Origin: Thelephora terrestris
Lineage: Eukaryota; Basidiomycota; Agaricomycetes; Thelephorales; Thelephoraceae
Direction: 5' to 3'
Length of the DNA stretch: 64,000 nucleotides
Assembly (NCBI GenBank): GCA_015956445.1
Contig: WIUZ02000012.1
Coordinates: forward strand, 1,178,001-1,242,000
The notes beneath the pieces are model-generated. The model ran no database searches and was not told the origin of the DNA. It worked only from the letters and a program-made list of their open reading frames with translations. The position numbers and the translations under genes are program-made. The first letter of the stretch is position 1. Each line of letters begins with the position of its first letter. Below, one piece after another: positions 1 through 12,154 of this stretch.

Positions 1-762
1 CTTTGGCTGGGGATTTGTGGACGGTAAGGGGTGGGTGGGAGAACGTCAGGAGGATCGACTTCTTCCACCTCGGAGTCGGAAGATGATGAGGAGGAGTCAA
101 TATCGGTGAGAACGCCGAAGCGGCCAGAATTGGACCTTTGGATATGGATGGGCGGAGACCTTTCGGAACGGTCTGCTGGGTGAAGGAGGAAATTGACTCT
201 GACTGTCACGGGACGAACAAGGTCGGCATCCTTGCCGACGGACTTGCCAAAAGTGACGAGATCGCCGTCGGCGAGAGGGGTAGGAGCTTCAGGAGCAAGA
301 GCTACGGGAATAGCGTGCCCGACTTTGAGTAGGTGGGTGCCATGATGGGAGGATAGATCGATGAGGTACACCTGTCGGAGGGGTGCGGTTGGGGCATAAT
401 GAGAGGGGGAGGGGAAGGAGGAAGAGATCAGGATACTTACATGGCCACTGTCCGCAAAACAAATCTTTGCGTGTTTCCTACTGACGACGGCGCATCTGAA
501 CCAAGCGAGGTCGATGTCGAGATCAAGCTCAAGCTCATTGGCCCTGGACGAAGGCATACGTCCAATGTTGATGACGGGGGTTTCCACCTTATCGAAACGA
601 AGGACTCTGGAGATGTCTTCACCTGTAGTTACTGTGAGAGTGAGACCTGTGAAAGAGGTTTGGGGGGGACTGTGAGATTATAAGAGGATGCGATGGGGCG
701 ATAAGATTACCGGTGACTTGAGGGTGGGAGCAGGGGGCCAAACTGCCCACTGGTGGGAACAT
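1..762 (-). CDS. FHA-domain protein, N-terminal part (runs off the window)
   Basis: Three exons can be joined on the minus strand: 762-711, 646-441, and 371 to the window edge. The introns (710-647 and 440-372) have GT..AG ends and the frame stays open. The product starts MFPPVGSLAPC and contains a clear forkhead-associated domain at about residues 35-130: INIGR, then VSRKHAKICF, then LIDLSSHHGTHL, then LADGDLVTFGKS. FHA domains bind phosphothreonine peptides, and the Arg, Ser-Arg-His and HGT positions used for that are all present. After the domain comes a Ser-rich acidic linker (DIDSSSSSSDSEVEEVD). The C-terminus is outside the window, so I cannot say whether a kinase, RING or other domain follows. 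Basidiomycetes have many small FHA proteins, so the cellular role is left open. Confidence 0.8.
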
Positions 763-1380
763 GGCCGTAGAGGCGAATGGAGGAAGATTGGAGGATAAAC
801 AGATGAACTAGGATCGAACCGAGGAGGAGGCTGCGCTCAGGCGGTGGCGGCGGTCAGGGAAAGAGTACCACTACTAGTCACTCTTGGGTACTTAATTGGG
901 CATGCGTTAATGTCACGTGGGGAAAACCAATCATCTCGCTGACTCTGAGCAATACAGTAGACGTTATATAGATCTCATTTTATTTGGTTCTGAATGGGCG
1001 GTATCCTAGTATTCCTGACCCTCAGATAGTCGCCTCGAAATTGAGACGATTGACGAACGGCCAACGCTCTACCAGCTCTACGATCGACCCCGGGAGGTGC
1101 TCGCTGACGAGTCGAAGCTAACGATAACGATAACGTGCATATATGCATCAAGAAGTCTGTACTTAGTTTGCAATGGTGTCTGGCAATCCTACCTGATTCA
1201 TTGCCAGCAGGTTCTTGATGAAAGGTAGGTTATCTTCGGCATTTACCACAGAGCGCATGATCAGCAAGGTTGAGGAGTACAAGGGTGGACAGTACGTGGG
1301 AAATTAGCTAGGCGTATGATTGTATGCCTGGAATATACATCACGTGGTACATTCACCCTTCCGCAAGCATTTCCATCCCT
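763..1380. other. Intergenic, divergent promoter region
   Basis: This stretch lies between the start of the FHA gene (minus) and the start of the rolling-stone-like gene (plus). I see no open frame with coding character, no RNA gene and no repeat. An upstream ATG at 1324 is in frame with the next gene, but it adds a segment that does not look like the family N-terminus. Confidence 0.5.
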
Positions 1381-2402
1381 ATGGACGGAGTGTACTCAAA
1401 ATTCGGTGTCGGCGTCCCTTTCGACCCAGAGCTTTCCCTTGTAACGTCTCCAGTCTATTCTCCGTTCCTTCTCGCGACCATCAGGCTTCTTTTCGGTTTC
1501 TACTATCTACTCACTTTCATCTTTTGGTTCTCTTGGGAGTCGGTCCATTCCCCAGTGGATGTCGACCAGTCAGTTCACGTTCTGGCAACCCTGAAATCCA
1601 TCTCTGACGCGTCTCACTCTTAGGTTCTTTTCTTATTTCACTCATCTATCTGCAATCGGTCTTTGTGCTTACTTCTGGGCCGCTGGTGTTCAGACCACCG
1701 CGTACGCGCGCTGGAACAAATACCCCTTGAGGCACTGGCCAAGGCTCTTTCAATTGCTTCATCTAGGGTTGACCGCAACTGTTATCACTTTTCGTACGTT
1801 CCATTCCAACCTCTATTGCCTCTTGGACCAAAAACTCAGACCCTCTCCAGCCTTTGTCGTAACGATTGCCTACTGGGGTCTACTCGCTTCATCTACTTCC
1901 TTTTCGACGCCCTTCAATGGTACCATAAATCTCTTCCCTCCTGTTATTCGGCTCATCACATCATCTATCTATAGCCTGGGAGAACACCTCTCTCCACATC
2001 CTAAACTCTGTCTTCGCCCTATCCGAGATTTTGTTGACATTCGTTGGACCGATACCATGGCTTTACCTCCCCATCTGCGTTCTTACCATCGGGTTGTACA
2101 TTGCACTGGCTTATGTATCTCACGCAACCCAGAACTTTTACCGTCAGTATCTCTATTCGTCCCCTTACTCTTATCTGTGCTGACTCTACCGTTCCACGCA
2201 CAAAGCCTACAAGTTTCTTGACCCAGCTCAGTATGGTGGTCAGGTTGCGGCTTATGTGTTCGGGGTCTTGATCGGAGAATGCATCATTTTTGCCGTCGTA
2301 TACGGGCTCTCCAAGCTTAGGAACATCATCTTTGCCAAACGTCGCACTTCGACCCTTGCGGACACTTCCCTCGGGGAGAAGAGCCAAGCAGGGCACGTCT
2401 AA
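1381..2402 (+). CDS. Rolling-stone-like polytopic membrane protein
   Basis: Five exons (1381-1568, 1624-1793, 1851-1919, 1975-2142, 2206-2402) give a 263-aa protein with all phases consistent. It is strongly hydrophobic, with about seven membrane segments and little else. The opening, with GVGVPFDPE followed by SPFLLATIRLLFG, and the mid-protein WENTSLHILNSVFALSEILL are typical of the fungal rolling-stone-like (AIG1/FAR-17a-related) membrane family. The C-terminus is short and basic (AKRRTST) and should be cytosolic. I chose the ATG at 1381 because MDGVYSKFGVGVPFD matches the family start; the ATG at 1324 would add 19 residues. The biochemical function of the fungal family is unknown. Confidence 0.75.
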
Positions 2403-2614
2403 GTTCCCTCTATCCTTTCTCGTCCCGGTTGCTATCACATGTCTTTGTCACAATCACGACCCTAGGAATACCCAATACCCATTTTTAACCCGAGGTAAAC
2501 TCGTGCCCAAAACAGGTTCCCTTCGTACACACAGCGCATACCACGCATGAGCATTAAAACACTACGGTGAACAGAAAGGGGGTATATATGTATAGTAAAA
2601 CACGAGTCGAACGT

Positions 2615-4735
2615 TCAAAATCCCAACACCAGTCTCGCAAGATCCTTCCACCCTCTACGCACAATAACCCTCACTCCAACTCTTGACCCATATTCCTCTC
2701 CCAACCACTCTATAAATTGTGCGTCCAAGCCGCTCAGAGGCCCGAGTTCAAAAGCATACAAATCTCTAGGACTAAGGTAGATCGTGGAGAGGTTGTCTCC
2801 AGAGGATGGCGCTGGTTCCCCGGGTAAATAAAACGACAGCTTCGAAAGCAGGTTGGTCGTATGAGCGTGGAAAGTTTGTAGCAGAGCAAGAGTCAGAAGC
2901 GTTTGTTGCTCCCGTTTCCGCACCCTTGCTTCCTGCTCATCGTTCCCGAACTGATTCGGCTGGTCGTCTCCGTCTTTGTTTGTGAACTTGGACCAGGCCG
3001 ACGTCCCGCTCACCCGCTTTGCCACCTTCGAAGACCCCGAAGCTCCTGAATCTTCCCTGTCCGGATCAGAAGGCATGGACGGTCGACCCTCGATCCCCAT
3101 TCCTAGATTGCGAACGTAGGATCCGCCAACCGACAGGTCATCGTCTCCATCCAGTCGGACTTGGCCCCAGTTTGTCATGGAACCGTTGACAGTGGAGTAT
3201 GACTCTACAGAGTTATTTCTCCATGCACCCATCCAGAGCCCCGCACAGACGATACAGACATCTTCATATACACGCCAAATGCCATTCCAGTTCGACTCTG
3301 CCATTGTTTTGGAGTGGGGTTCGCAACAATTGTGGTCGTCCGTCACATGGCGCCCCAACAACCGCTCCAACTCTGCCCACTTTACCCAAGTGAGTATGAA
3401 TTACACTTTGTCAATACAAGAACACTCACAACTTTCATATCACTCCAGGTAAATCGGACCTGCGACAGCTTGTGATTCCGCCCGCTTCCACCTTCAGACC
3501 ACTCGGTGGGTCTTGAGAGGTGTAGTGTGGGGCGGCTACTCTTGGAAGGCGTGGAGGTGGTGAGGTCGATGACTAGGTCATACAGCGAGGGCTTCTCCAG
3601 ATAGATAGCATCCGTCGTGCAAGCTACCCAACCCCTCTGGCAGTCACTTTCGGACTGTAACATATCCAGGTCACTTAGGGTGACCATCCCAAAGACCCTA
3701 ATACTCTCGCGGGTCCGCCCCTTCAGGCGCAGGGAAGAACCATCGATCCTGCTACCTCCAGTGTCCAAGCCAACAGGTGGACCGCGTCCGTCCAAACCTG
3801 AGTCGTAATCAACTTGGTCTTCGTAGCACATGTCTGCAGCGACCTGACAGAGTATCCCCGAGGCTTCTACAGGGGGGAGGGTATAAATCAGGATTCGCTT
3901 ACGACCAAGGACATGTTTATATAGCGTGATAGTAGACAGTCCAAGGATGCGGAGAAGGTGGGGTAAATGGACGGTGGGATTGTAAAAATCTGGATCGGGC
4001 TGGGTTGAGACGTTAGTGGCATATTCGGTGGGAAGAAAAACAATGGGACCGCTACTTACTGAGTCTAATTCGTCACTCCAACCTCTCCAAGCTCCCGAGT
4101 CCAAAGGATTAGTCCGAGAATTCTTCCTTTGTTCGAAGAAGGTTTCCGCGGATGACCAATCGAATTTTTCAGGATCGTAGATACCCTCATCCTTGAACCG
4201 CGAATACATGGAACGGATGAGGGATTTCAAAGATGAAACGTGCCGCCATGGTCGGGGGCGGGATGACTTGGCTAAAAGAACACCTAAAGAGGACAGACGA
4301 AATCCACGGTGGCCCTTTTCCGAGGTCGCTCTGCGGCGGAACACCGATACACCCTGGTGATCACTTTTCGTGAAATAGCTGGAGAACGGCTTTGTTCAAG
4401 AACAGCGTACGACCATGGTAGAAATATGCGCACACAACGTCTTCCTCAACCAGGTGCAGGCCACTTGGCAATGAACTAAACTCGACGTTCGTCAAGTCGA
4501 GGTCTAGCGACCGCTTAGTGGTTAGCATTCACGTCGATGAAATACCGGAGAGCACGAACCGTCGTCAGCCTTTAGTACCCAATCTACGATGTTTCCCTTC
4601 GTTGGATGGAACGAACAATGGAAGATAGAGACTGGAGGAAATACAGTGAGTGCGGTTGCTATAGTCGTCACAGAGCGATTGTGTTAGAGCACCTAGGTCT
4701 TGTGGTACATCAGCCGTAGTAGAATCGATGGTCAT
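2615..4735 (-). CDS. DENND11/LCHN-like DENN-domain protein
   Basis: The gene starts at 4735 (MTIDSTTADVP). Exons can be joined across GT..AG introns near 4620-4660, 4505-4560, 4370-4425, 4010-4060 and 3380-3435. The joined protein reads FSIFHCSFHPTKGNIVDW, then LTNVEFSSLPSGLH, then HQGVSVFRRRATSEKGHRGF, then SLGVLLAKS. It continues through LGLSTITLYKHVLGRKRILI and YTLPPVEASGILCQVAADMC to a C-terminal block ending VIVRRGWKDLARLVLGF. These are the landmark segments of the fungal DUF2347/DUF4484 proteins related to human LCHN (DENND11), a DENN-fold protein linked to Rab GTPase regulation. Ser-rich, low-complexity linkers fill the second half. The exon ends are inferred by eye; the family assignment is firm. 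Confidence 0.82.
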
Positions 4736-5164
4736 TTATACTGTGGGACGTGGTAAAGCGTGAGTGCAGAGGTCGAGCCGCAGCCGCGTCTTGACCTGTC
4801 CCTGCCACCGACGTCGATCACTCTCGGCTCTTACCAGTCTGTGACGCGTGACTGTGACCGGTGAGGTAACTTCGACGTCGTCCAATTCCATGATCTGTAC
4901 GGGCCGGCCCTAAAGACTCGTAAAAGGCGGGAAATCGGTATTGGACCTCAGATATTCGTTTGTACGCGAGTGTATGAGATGTAGCCTTAGGAATAATAGT
5001 GTCACCATAATGAAATCGATTTGTTTCTTTAGATCGGATAGGCTACTAGACAGGCGGTTTTTTTTACTCAAGATGAAAGATCGCGAGCGAACTAACAAGG
5101 TTACTCCCAGTGAAAACACCATTAAAAAGGGTATCCATGTACGAAGCGATAGAGAAAGAACGTT
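4736..5164. other. Intergenic between two minus-strand genes
   Basis: This holds the upstream region of the DENN gene and the 3' flank of the copper radical oxidase. No coding frame with family similarity, RNA gene or repeat is visible. Confidence 0.5.
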
Positions 5165-8100
5165 TTACACCCCGGGAGGGGTAAAGGGTGCTTCTGACGG
5201 CCAGTTTCCGAGTTCCGCAGGGTCGCCTCCGATGCGAACCCATTGCGAATGGGAAGGCGTGGGGCCATCAAGGACGAACAACATGTACCAACCTGGAGGC
5301 GAGACGTTAACATTGGGAGGCGCCGTGACGGTACAGTCGTTGCCTGCGCAGGTCACTTGAGGGAAAAGGATACGGTTTCCCATCGAGTTACCGTGGGTAC
5401 TGGAGGAAGCGGCGACAAGAGAGACCTTCATGTTTGCTGTGGATCCTTGGAAGAGGTTGACGGTGATCGAGTAACCCTGGCCGTACTGCCAATCCGTCTC
5501 TGAGATGGTGTACGTGGGCTGGATCGTCCCATCAGTCAAATATGGAGGGTAGTAGACTTCGACTCGGAATTCTTCTGGGTATATTGCGGTGCCGTTTGGG
5601 TAGTAGGTTTGGGGGTCCGATCCGGAAACAAGGACTCGACCGTCGGAGAGGAGGATCGCCTCGGAGTGATACAAACGAGCAACGATGGTTGAGTTAAGCT
5701 CGGAGATACGCTGATTGACTGGAAGTGCTGGGTTGTAGAGGAGAGCATTCATGTTTGGATCGCTCGCCAGTCCGAAACCAGCAACGCCCACCAGAGCACC
5801 GTTCAAGATGAGGAAAGTGCCATCCGGAAGAGTAACCATGCACGCCATCACGCGGGGGGAGGGCTGGAGAAGAAACCATCACTCAGAGCTCAGAAAGATC
5901 AAGGTGCTGCGGGGCTTACCATGCGTTCAAGGGTCCACGAAGGTTCAGCGACCTCTGGCTGAATGCTGATACAATTATCGAGCGCCCTTTGATACTGGAG
6001 GATGTCCGAGCCACCGCAGAAGAGAACTTCAAAGGGATCGGTGTATGGGTAATGCTGAGGGAGAATCACGGATGCGCCAGACAGGGGATAATTGCGGCCA
6101 GCGACATTGCTGATCACGGAACCGGGGAGGTTGGGCAACACCGTAACTGTGTTGAGAGTGGTCTTGTCCAAGATGCGGGCCTCGTTCCAATAGACTGTCG
6201 CAAAGAGTTAGGTCAAACATCGAGACAAGGAGTGTGCGCCTACTTACTAACGAGGATGTCACCAGTGGTCGGGAGAATGTGCAGGAAAGGGTATAAGTTA
6301 TATGGGTCGGTCCTGTTCAACCAATCGAGAAATATGACGGTGTCTCCGCCAGCGGGTTTTGGAAGAATTTCGAGAGAGGGCTCGGGAGGTCCATTGGAGC
6401 CATTCTCGCCGCCGATGACCAGAATGGAACCGTTGGTCAACAATAGAGCAGTAGGATACCACCGCCCGCGCTGAAGAGCTAGGACATTCACATCTTCTTC
6501 CCAATCATTTGTTCCATTAACGCCGGCGGAGCCATCCGGAGAGTAGAGACGGATGCCAAAAAGCGAGTCGACACTCCAACCGCCAACGTTGATCTGACGT
6601 CCAGCCTTGTCCGGTAATATAATGCTTGCAGAGCAGAAGACATCGGTCTGGACGTGCATCGCTCTCCATGTCTTGGTGTAGTCGTCAACCAAAGTTAAAT
6701 CCAGTTCATAGGCACCTGTGCTATTCGGGTAGACGCTGGTACCCCACTTCTCGAGGAAGGTGACCTTATTGTTGATACCGAGGGTAGCGATCAGAGGGAC
6801 GATGGGGCTGCTGATCAAGAACTCGTAGCGACCGATGTTTGCGGGTTGATTCCAGACGTTCAAATTGCCGTTCCACTCGTAGAGTTGCAGCCTCTCTTCA
6901 CCGCCGCATAAGTGGTATGGGTCTCCAGTGCAGAGCATATTGCAGTCACTCTCCGTGGCCATGACACCTCCGTTGGCTGCGATATCCGAAACGTCACCGC
7001 AGTAACATTCTTCGCCGTACTCGAGGCCGCCAGCAGGAAACCCGTAATCAGAACACCTCTGGAGACAGGCTTGGACGGTGTTATTGGTGGGGTTGACCAT
7101 TTTGTTGGGGAAAACGCGAACGGCACCAGGTTCACTGGGTCAAACGATCAATCTCAACATCGGGATAACAGAAACAGAAAACCTACGCCAAGCATCCAAC
7201 GTACCCCCATTGTCCGGGCAAGTTGGTTTTAAGGGGGACGGCAACCGGGAGGGCGGTAACGTTTCCGGTAGAGGAGTAGACTGACAGGCGGTTGGGTCCA
7301 CCACATTCCTCGCTTTGATTCCCACCACAACCCATGTTGCAAGTAGAATCGTTAGGTTCTTCTACAGCTCCGCCGACGAGGTAATCGCCGCACTGTACAT
7401 GCACTAGACGTTAGGCGAGCTTAAGTAGGAGGCAGGCGAAACGAACCATGCACTGAACGCTCCACTCTAAACCGGCGATGGTGTAGTTGAGAGCTGAACA
7501 GGACTCGATACAACCAAGGGTCGTCAAAGTGGAGTTGTCATCGAATTGCTGTTGGAATACACGGCCATTCGCATTGTCGCTGTGCTGGGATGAGGTAGGG
7601 AAATGTAAGACGTGGTGATAACTTACATCCAACATCCGTTGTAAGTCCAATTTCCTGGTAGGTTGGTGACTGGGGAGACACCGGTAGCAGAAGTCCTGGC
7701 GAGAGTGCCTGTGTAATTGTAGAGGTTGAGGCGGTTCGGGCCACCGCAATACTCAGAGCTATTGCCAGTGCATAGCATGTTGCAGTCGGTTGCAGCAGCA
7801 GGGGCGCCACCGGCTCCGATGGACGAGCCGCACCAACACTCGTCAGAGTATTCCGCACCGGCGAAGGGGTAACCAGCGTTGTAACAGGCCAGAGTACACG
7901 CCTCGATTGTGTTACTGGAAACTGTAACCTGATTGGGAAGAGTCCTACCACCGTTATTGTCGCTGTTGGAGAAGAATAAGGTTGGCAAGGCGCAAGTGAC
8001 GACGTGGAGCAAGAAACGACTCACACGTAGCATCCGAGAGATTCCCATAATCCTACGCTGGGAACAATTTCTGGAGCAGGGGGAGGTGATTGACCGGACC

Positions 8101-8622
8101 AGTACATGCTCAGGCGATTGCCAGCACCACAGACTTCTGCAGAATTGCCAGTGCAAGGGAAACTACAGTCAGAGGCGGTGGTTACCGCGCCACCATTGAT
8201 GATGTTATCGCCGCAGTAACATTCTTGATAATACTCGAGGCCGGCGTAGATGAAATCTTTGCCGCTACAGAAGGAGATACAGCTCTCCACAGTCATGTCC
8301 ACGGTATCGGTATAACTGGCTCCCGTGAGGGCGCGACCTTCGACATTATCTCTACGGGTGAACAGTAAGCACAAATTCCTCCTCAAGGGGAAAATCATAC
8401 AAATAACAGCCGATGCTGGACCAGTTGCCAGGGAGAGAACTGGTTGTTTGGCGGCGCAGACGGTGCATTCGCCTCGCGTGCTGATCCAAAGGAGAGTGGG
8501 AGCCATAGCTGGCCTATAGCATTGGGGCAGGGAATGTCAGGTGGTGTAAGAGAGCTGGAGAGTGGAAGACATACTGCAATAAAAATGAGAGACACGAGTA
8601 GACGGGGTCCAAAGAGACCCAT
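5165..8622 (-). CDS. Secreted copper radical oxidase (glyoxal-oxidase type) with four WSC domains
   Basis: A many-exon gene of roughly 1000 codons. Exon 1 encodes a signal peptide (MGLFGPRLLVSLIFIA) and is split from the rest by a short intron. Four Cys-rich WSC domains follow, at about 8450-8010, 7980-7620, 7600-7190 and 7110-6850. Each has the CYCGD/CWCG-type core and ends CGxxNRL or CGGEERL. The catalytic part is a glyoxal-oxidase-type beta-propeller with INVGGWSVD, a FCGGSD motif near 6018 (the Cys of the Tyr-Cys radical cofactor), YHSEAILLSDGRVLVSGSDP, and a C-terminal DUF1929-type domain with the HSQWVRIGG segment. Copper radical oxidases (AA5) oxidise aldehydes or alcohols and supply H2O2 for lignin breakdown. 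WSC domains bind carbohydrate, so the enzyme is probably wall- or substrate-bound. The exact substrate is not readable from sequence. Confidence 0.9.
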
Positions 8623-9552
8623 TACGGAGAAGAAAATCGAGGACGGAAAAACCTCTAAAGTTGTGCGGTGAAAGATGAAGGGGTTTTATACAAGCCTCAA
8701 AAGGTCCAGACCACTCAGCACCGGGAGCGCAGAAACGCCCTTGGAGATTATTGGTGGAAAACCGTGCAGCCGGGTTATGAAATGAAACCATCAGCAATAT
8801 GAGAGAAACGTAAGGTCGCGGAAAATGGAGGGGCGGGTGAGAGTTCAATCTTGCGAAGATTCTGTGGAGAAAGGTCGACAGATCACCACAGTAATGCCGC
8901 GAAGAATTGTTGGCAAGATGTGTCGGGAGGTCAGTGTGATTGATAGATTGAGATGGTGGATTTGAAAGAGAGTGAAACGAGGTCAGAGATTCTGATAGAG
9001 GGTTTACCAAAAATAAAATCAATCCAAGGGTTGAAGTGTATATCGGAACTTTGAAGGGGAGGACATCGAACGTGGCTCGTCAATAAATCTGTTGGGCTTC
9101 AGCGTCATGGTCGTTGAATGCGGTGCACACGAGTAATCGTGGGAAAGATGAATGATTTGATCCGTAATTCAGACTCCGCCCGGCTGCTTAGGAAAGGAAG
9201 GGGAAGCGCGGGGGTCGGGTGCTGTTTATTGTCCTTCAGCCCGGCTGAGTCTTTGTGCCTCCCCTCGCCGCCTTAGTGAGAACCGCGAGGGCGGATTAGT
9301 CGACAAGCACCTCTAACGCGTCTTGCGCTGTATCTGCAAGGGAAAGGGGCGGGACGTGGTTCAGCCTGAACCATAACTCTCTGTCGATCCCAACTTACCG
9401 GTGATTAGAATTTACCTTTGAACTTTATCTTTTCTTCTTCCTTTTCCCCACCGCCGCGTTAAAGTGTACTGATACATTCCCCCTTCCCCCTCCATGGTCG
9501 CCTTACGTTTCGTTTCAATCACCTCTTTCGCGATGCCCAGTCCTCGTTCCTC
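8623..9552. other. Divergent promoter region between the copper radical oxidase and WOPR genes
   Basis: About 930 bp with no gene that I can support. Long open stretches here have no family similarity and look like chance frames. It must hold the promoters of both head-to-head genes. No repeat or RNA gene is visible. Confidence 0.5.
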
Positions 9553-11119
9553 ATGTCCGACTCGAATCCTACCCCTCCTCAATCCGATGATACGCCACCA
9601 ACCTGGACCCAACCCCCGTGGCAAGGTTGGATCGAGACCACTGGCGATGCTCTCCTCATATTCGAAGCCGCTCGTCGAGGAGTAATCCCTCGTGTTACTC
9701 GCAGACTGGTCGAGTCTGAACGGAAAATGATCACATCTGGCTCCGTTTTCGTCTTCGATGAAGCTGAGAGCGGCATCAAACGTTGGACCGATGGCTTTTT
9801 TTGGAGTCCTAGCCGGATTCTGGGTAATTTCCTCCTCTACAGAGAAACAGAGAAGCGTGGTGCAGCCCTTCGTTCTAAGTCCGGCGACCGCCCAGCGGAC
9901 ATAAACCCCGGAGACAACCATCAAGAGTCTGGTCGAAACGAAACGACCTCACTCAGTCGTCCCAAAGGAGAAACCGGGGGGATCGACAGGGCGAGGGAGA
10001 GATGCCTCGTTGGCAGTTTGACCAACTCTTACAAGTTCAAAGCAGGCGGCATGGTCAAAAAGGTGCTGCTTTACCTCTTTCGGATAATCAGCATTTTTCG
10101 ACCCATCCTTCTACCAGACGTTTTCTCTCACCATCGACAGTGTAACGCAACACTTGATCTCGTATTATAAAGTTGAAGACGTCGAGGAAGGACGGCTCAG
10201 ATCACCATCATCACTTCCCGAGATCGCATCGCTTGACATTAGCCCGGAATATTTGGACAAGCAGCACTTTCGGATAGCACCCAAGATCGAAATATGCTTT
10301 GATGGGAAACCTAGATATCGCGGGGAGGCAGACGAGATTGATCATTCAATCGACGGCATATTGAGTTCCCCTTTGTCAACCGGTGTCCCTCTCATCACCG
10401 ATGGTCGTAATCCCCCTGATTCTGACTCCCGAAAACGTGGAAAGCGCTACGACCCGTATGGTAGTCCTAGCAAGCGAGGCAAGAAACCAAAGCGCACCAA
10501 TTCGACCGTTGCCGAGCATCACTCCCCCCCAGAACCCAACCCGAAACCGACGCTTACCGTATCCGTCCCACATTCAGACGGTTCCCCCTCTCAGCAATCG
10601 CCTCAGCGGTTCCAGTCTCCCACAACTTTCCCTCCTTCCCACATTCAATCACCTCAACTCCCAAATTCATTTGCCTCTAGCTCAACTGGGTTTCTCCAGA
10701 ACCCTCCGGGCGCGGTAATTTCGCCACCACAGTATCCGTCGATGGGGATACCGCCTCAATACCCGGTCATGCACGGCTATCACGTTCCAGCCTACTCTGG
10801 CACACACCCATATCCTACAATCGGACCGCCGCAATCAACGGCTGGCTCGCCAGTGGCCACCCAAACACCATCCACACCGGTTCCTTCACAGGCTCAGCTA
10901 CCATATCCTCATTATGTCCCCGATTCTTCACAGCCGCCGATGTATTACTACCCCCCATGGAATGGATATGGCGGATGGAATTACCCGGGAGGATATCAGA
11001 ATGGGAGTGGATCAACTTCGAACACATCTACCGTGGATGTGATCACCAATGGCGCTGGTCAACCCCCTCCTGGAGATAATTCAGAGGGAGGCGTGGATCA
11101 AACGGACGTCCCAACATGA
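9553..11119 (+). CDS. Gti1/Pac2 (WOPR) family transcription regulator
   Basis: Two exons (9553-10062 and 10118-11119) encode 503 aa. The first WOPR half begins near residue 23 with WQGWIETTGDALLIFEAARR, followed by VIPRVTRRL, SGSVFVFDE and RWTDGFFWSPSRI. The second half, spanning the intron, has GGMVKKTFSLTIDSVTQHLI and SYYKVEDVEEGRL. This is the DNA-binding domain of Wor1, Ryp1, Sge1 and Pac2, fungal master regulators of morphology, sexual development and host interaction. The C-terminal half is Pro/Gln/Ser/Tyr-rich (YPPWNGYGGWNYPGG), as is usual for the family's activation region, and has a basic patch (KRGKRYDPYGSPSKRGKKPKR) as a probable nuclear signal. Which Wor1/Pac2 subclass it belongs to cannot be settled by eye. 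It is head to head with the WSC oxidase. Confidence 0.92.
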
Positions 11120-11455
11120 GCCCTCCCTCGTCCTTTTCTTACCCTTCGCAGGACATCCTTTACGTTGAGTGCGAACTTCGCCTCGGCGTGTATCATAGCC
11201 AGCATAGATTTCGTTCGTGATCGTGTTCCTCTGTTCGATTTGCTGTGGCGTTTTCAGTTTTCCTGTTTTTGTACCACCACCCACGTTCAGGTAGATAGGC
11301 AGAATATTGATATTTCCCTCGAGTGTTTGTTCGCTTGGAGACAAAGGCATGAGAAAGGAGACATGGTAATCTCGGGCAGGTGACGTATCTTGGTTTCCTC
11401 CGCTCTTCCACGACCATCCACATTCCTTGCAGTTTTATTTTCTCAACCTATACCC
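11120..11455. other. Intergenic
   Basis: 3' flank of the WOPR gene and the upstream region of the next gene. No other feature is visible. Confidence 0.5.
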
Positions 11456-12154
11456 ATGTCCTGCTTTTCTTCTAACATCCAACGCTTCACGCCTCCCCCG
11501 TCTCCAACCCACCTTGTTCGGCCCGACTCGCCCATTCTCCCCACGCATGAGCCAGCACCGGACATCACCGACACGAATCCTTCCCATGCATTTGGTGCTG
11601 ACCGCCCCAAACTCAGGAAGAGGCGAAGTAGTTTAACCGTCAATACATCCCCCTTGGTTCAGCTCAAGGGTTCTTATCGTGGGGCGACTATTGCCACTCA
11701 AAGGCAGAACCGCAGCAGAAGTGGAAGCGTCAACGATTTCTCCTCCCCTTGCCCCGTCAATTATCCCATTGGCGAGGTCAAGGTCATTGGCCGCCCAAGG
11801 AGCGGAAGCGTCGGTAACTCCCTCAGGTGGGCCACGTTCGGTCTTTTCTCTTGCCAGCGCACGGCGTATTAACGTGCATATAGATCCCGTCGCATCATTC
11901 GAGGCGCCAGGCCACCCCCTTCCACACCTTTGCCACCTATACCGGTAGTTCCTTCCTCTGCCCCGCACTTTGGCAGCTTTGACTTGGGCGCCGACATCGC
12001 ACATCGTCGCTCCCTCATGTCCAGAGTCTCAACCCTGGAAAATGTCGAACAAGCCATCCCGAGCTCACCTGCCGTTCTCCACGGGTTGGACACCGGGTTT
12101 ACGCTGAAGCCTATGGTCAATGACCCCGAAGGTCTTGTTACGAAAAAGAATTGA
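11456..12154 (+). CDS. Uncharacterised 213-aa Ser/Pro/Arg-rich protein
   Basis: Two exons (11456-11826 and 11884-12154) join in frame across a GTGGGC..ATAG intron and give 213 aa. The protein has no membrane segment and no recognisable enzyme motif. The middle is rich in Arg-Ser, with RKRRSSLTVNTSPLVQLKGS and two echoing segments, NRSRSGSVNDF and RPRSGSVGNS, which look like basophilic kinase sites. The C-terminus carries a more ordered segment (FGSFDLGADIAHRRSLMSRV and then VEQAIPSSPAVLHGLDTGF). The evidence that it is real is the clean join and the similar composition on both sides of the intron. I do not recognise the family. Confidence 0.6.

Noticed and set aside
1324-1380. Upstream ATG of the rolling-stone-like gene
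   Set aside because: The added residues do not resemble the family start, while the ATG at 1381 gives the expected N-terminus.
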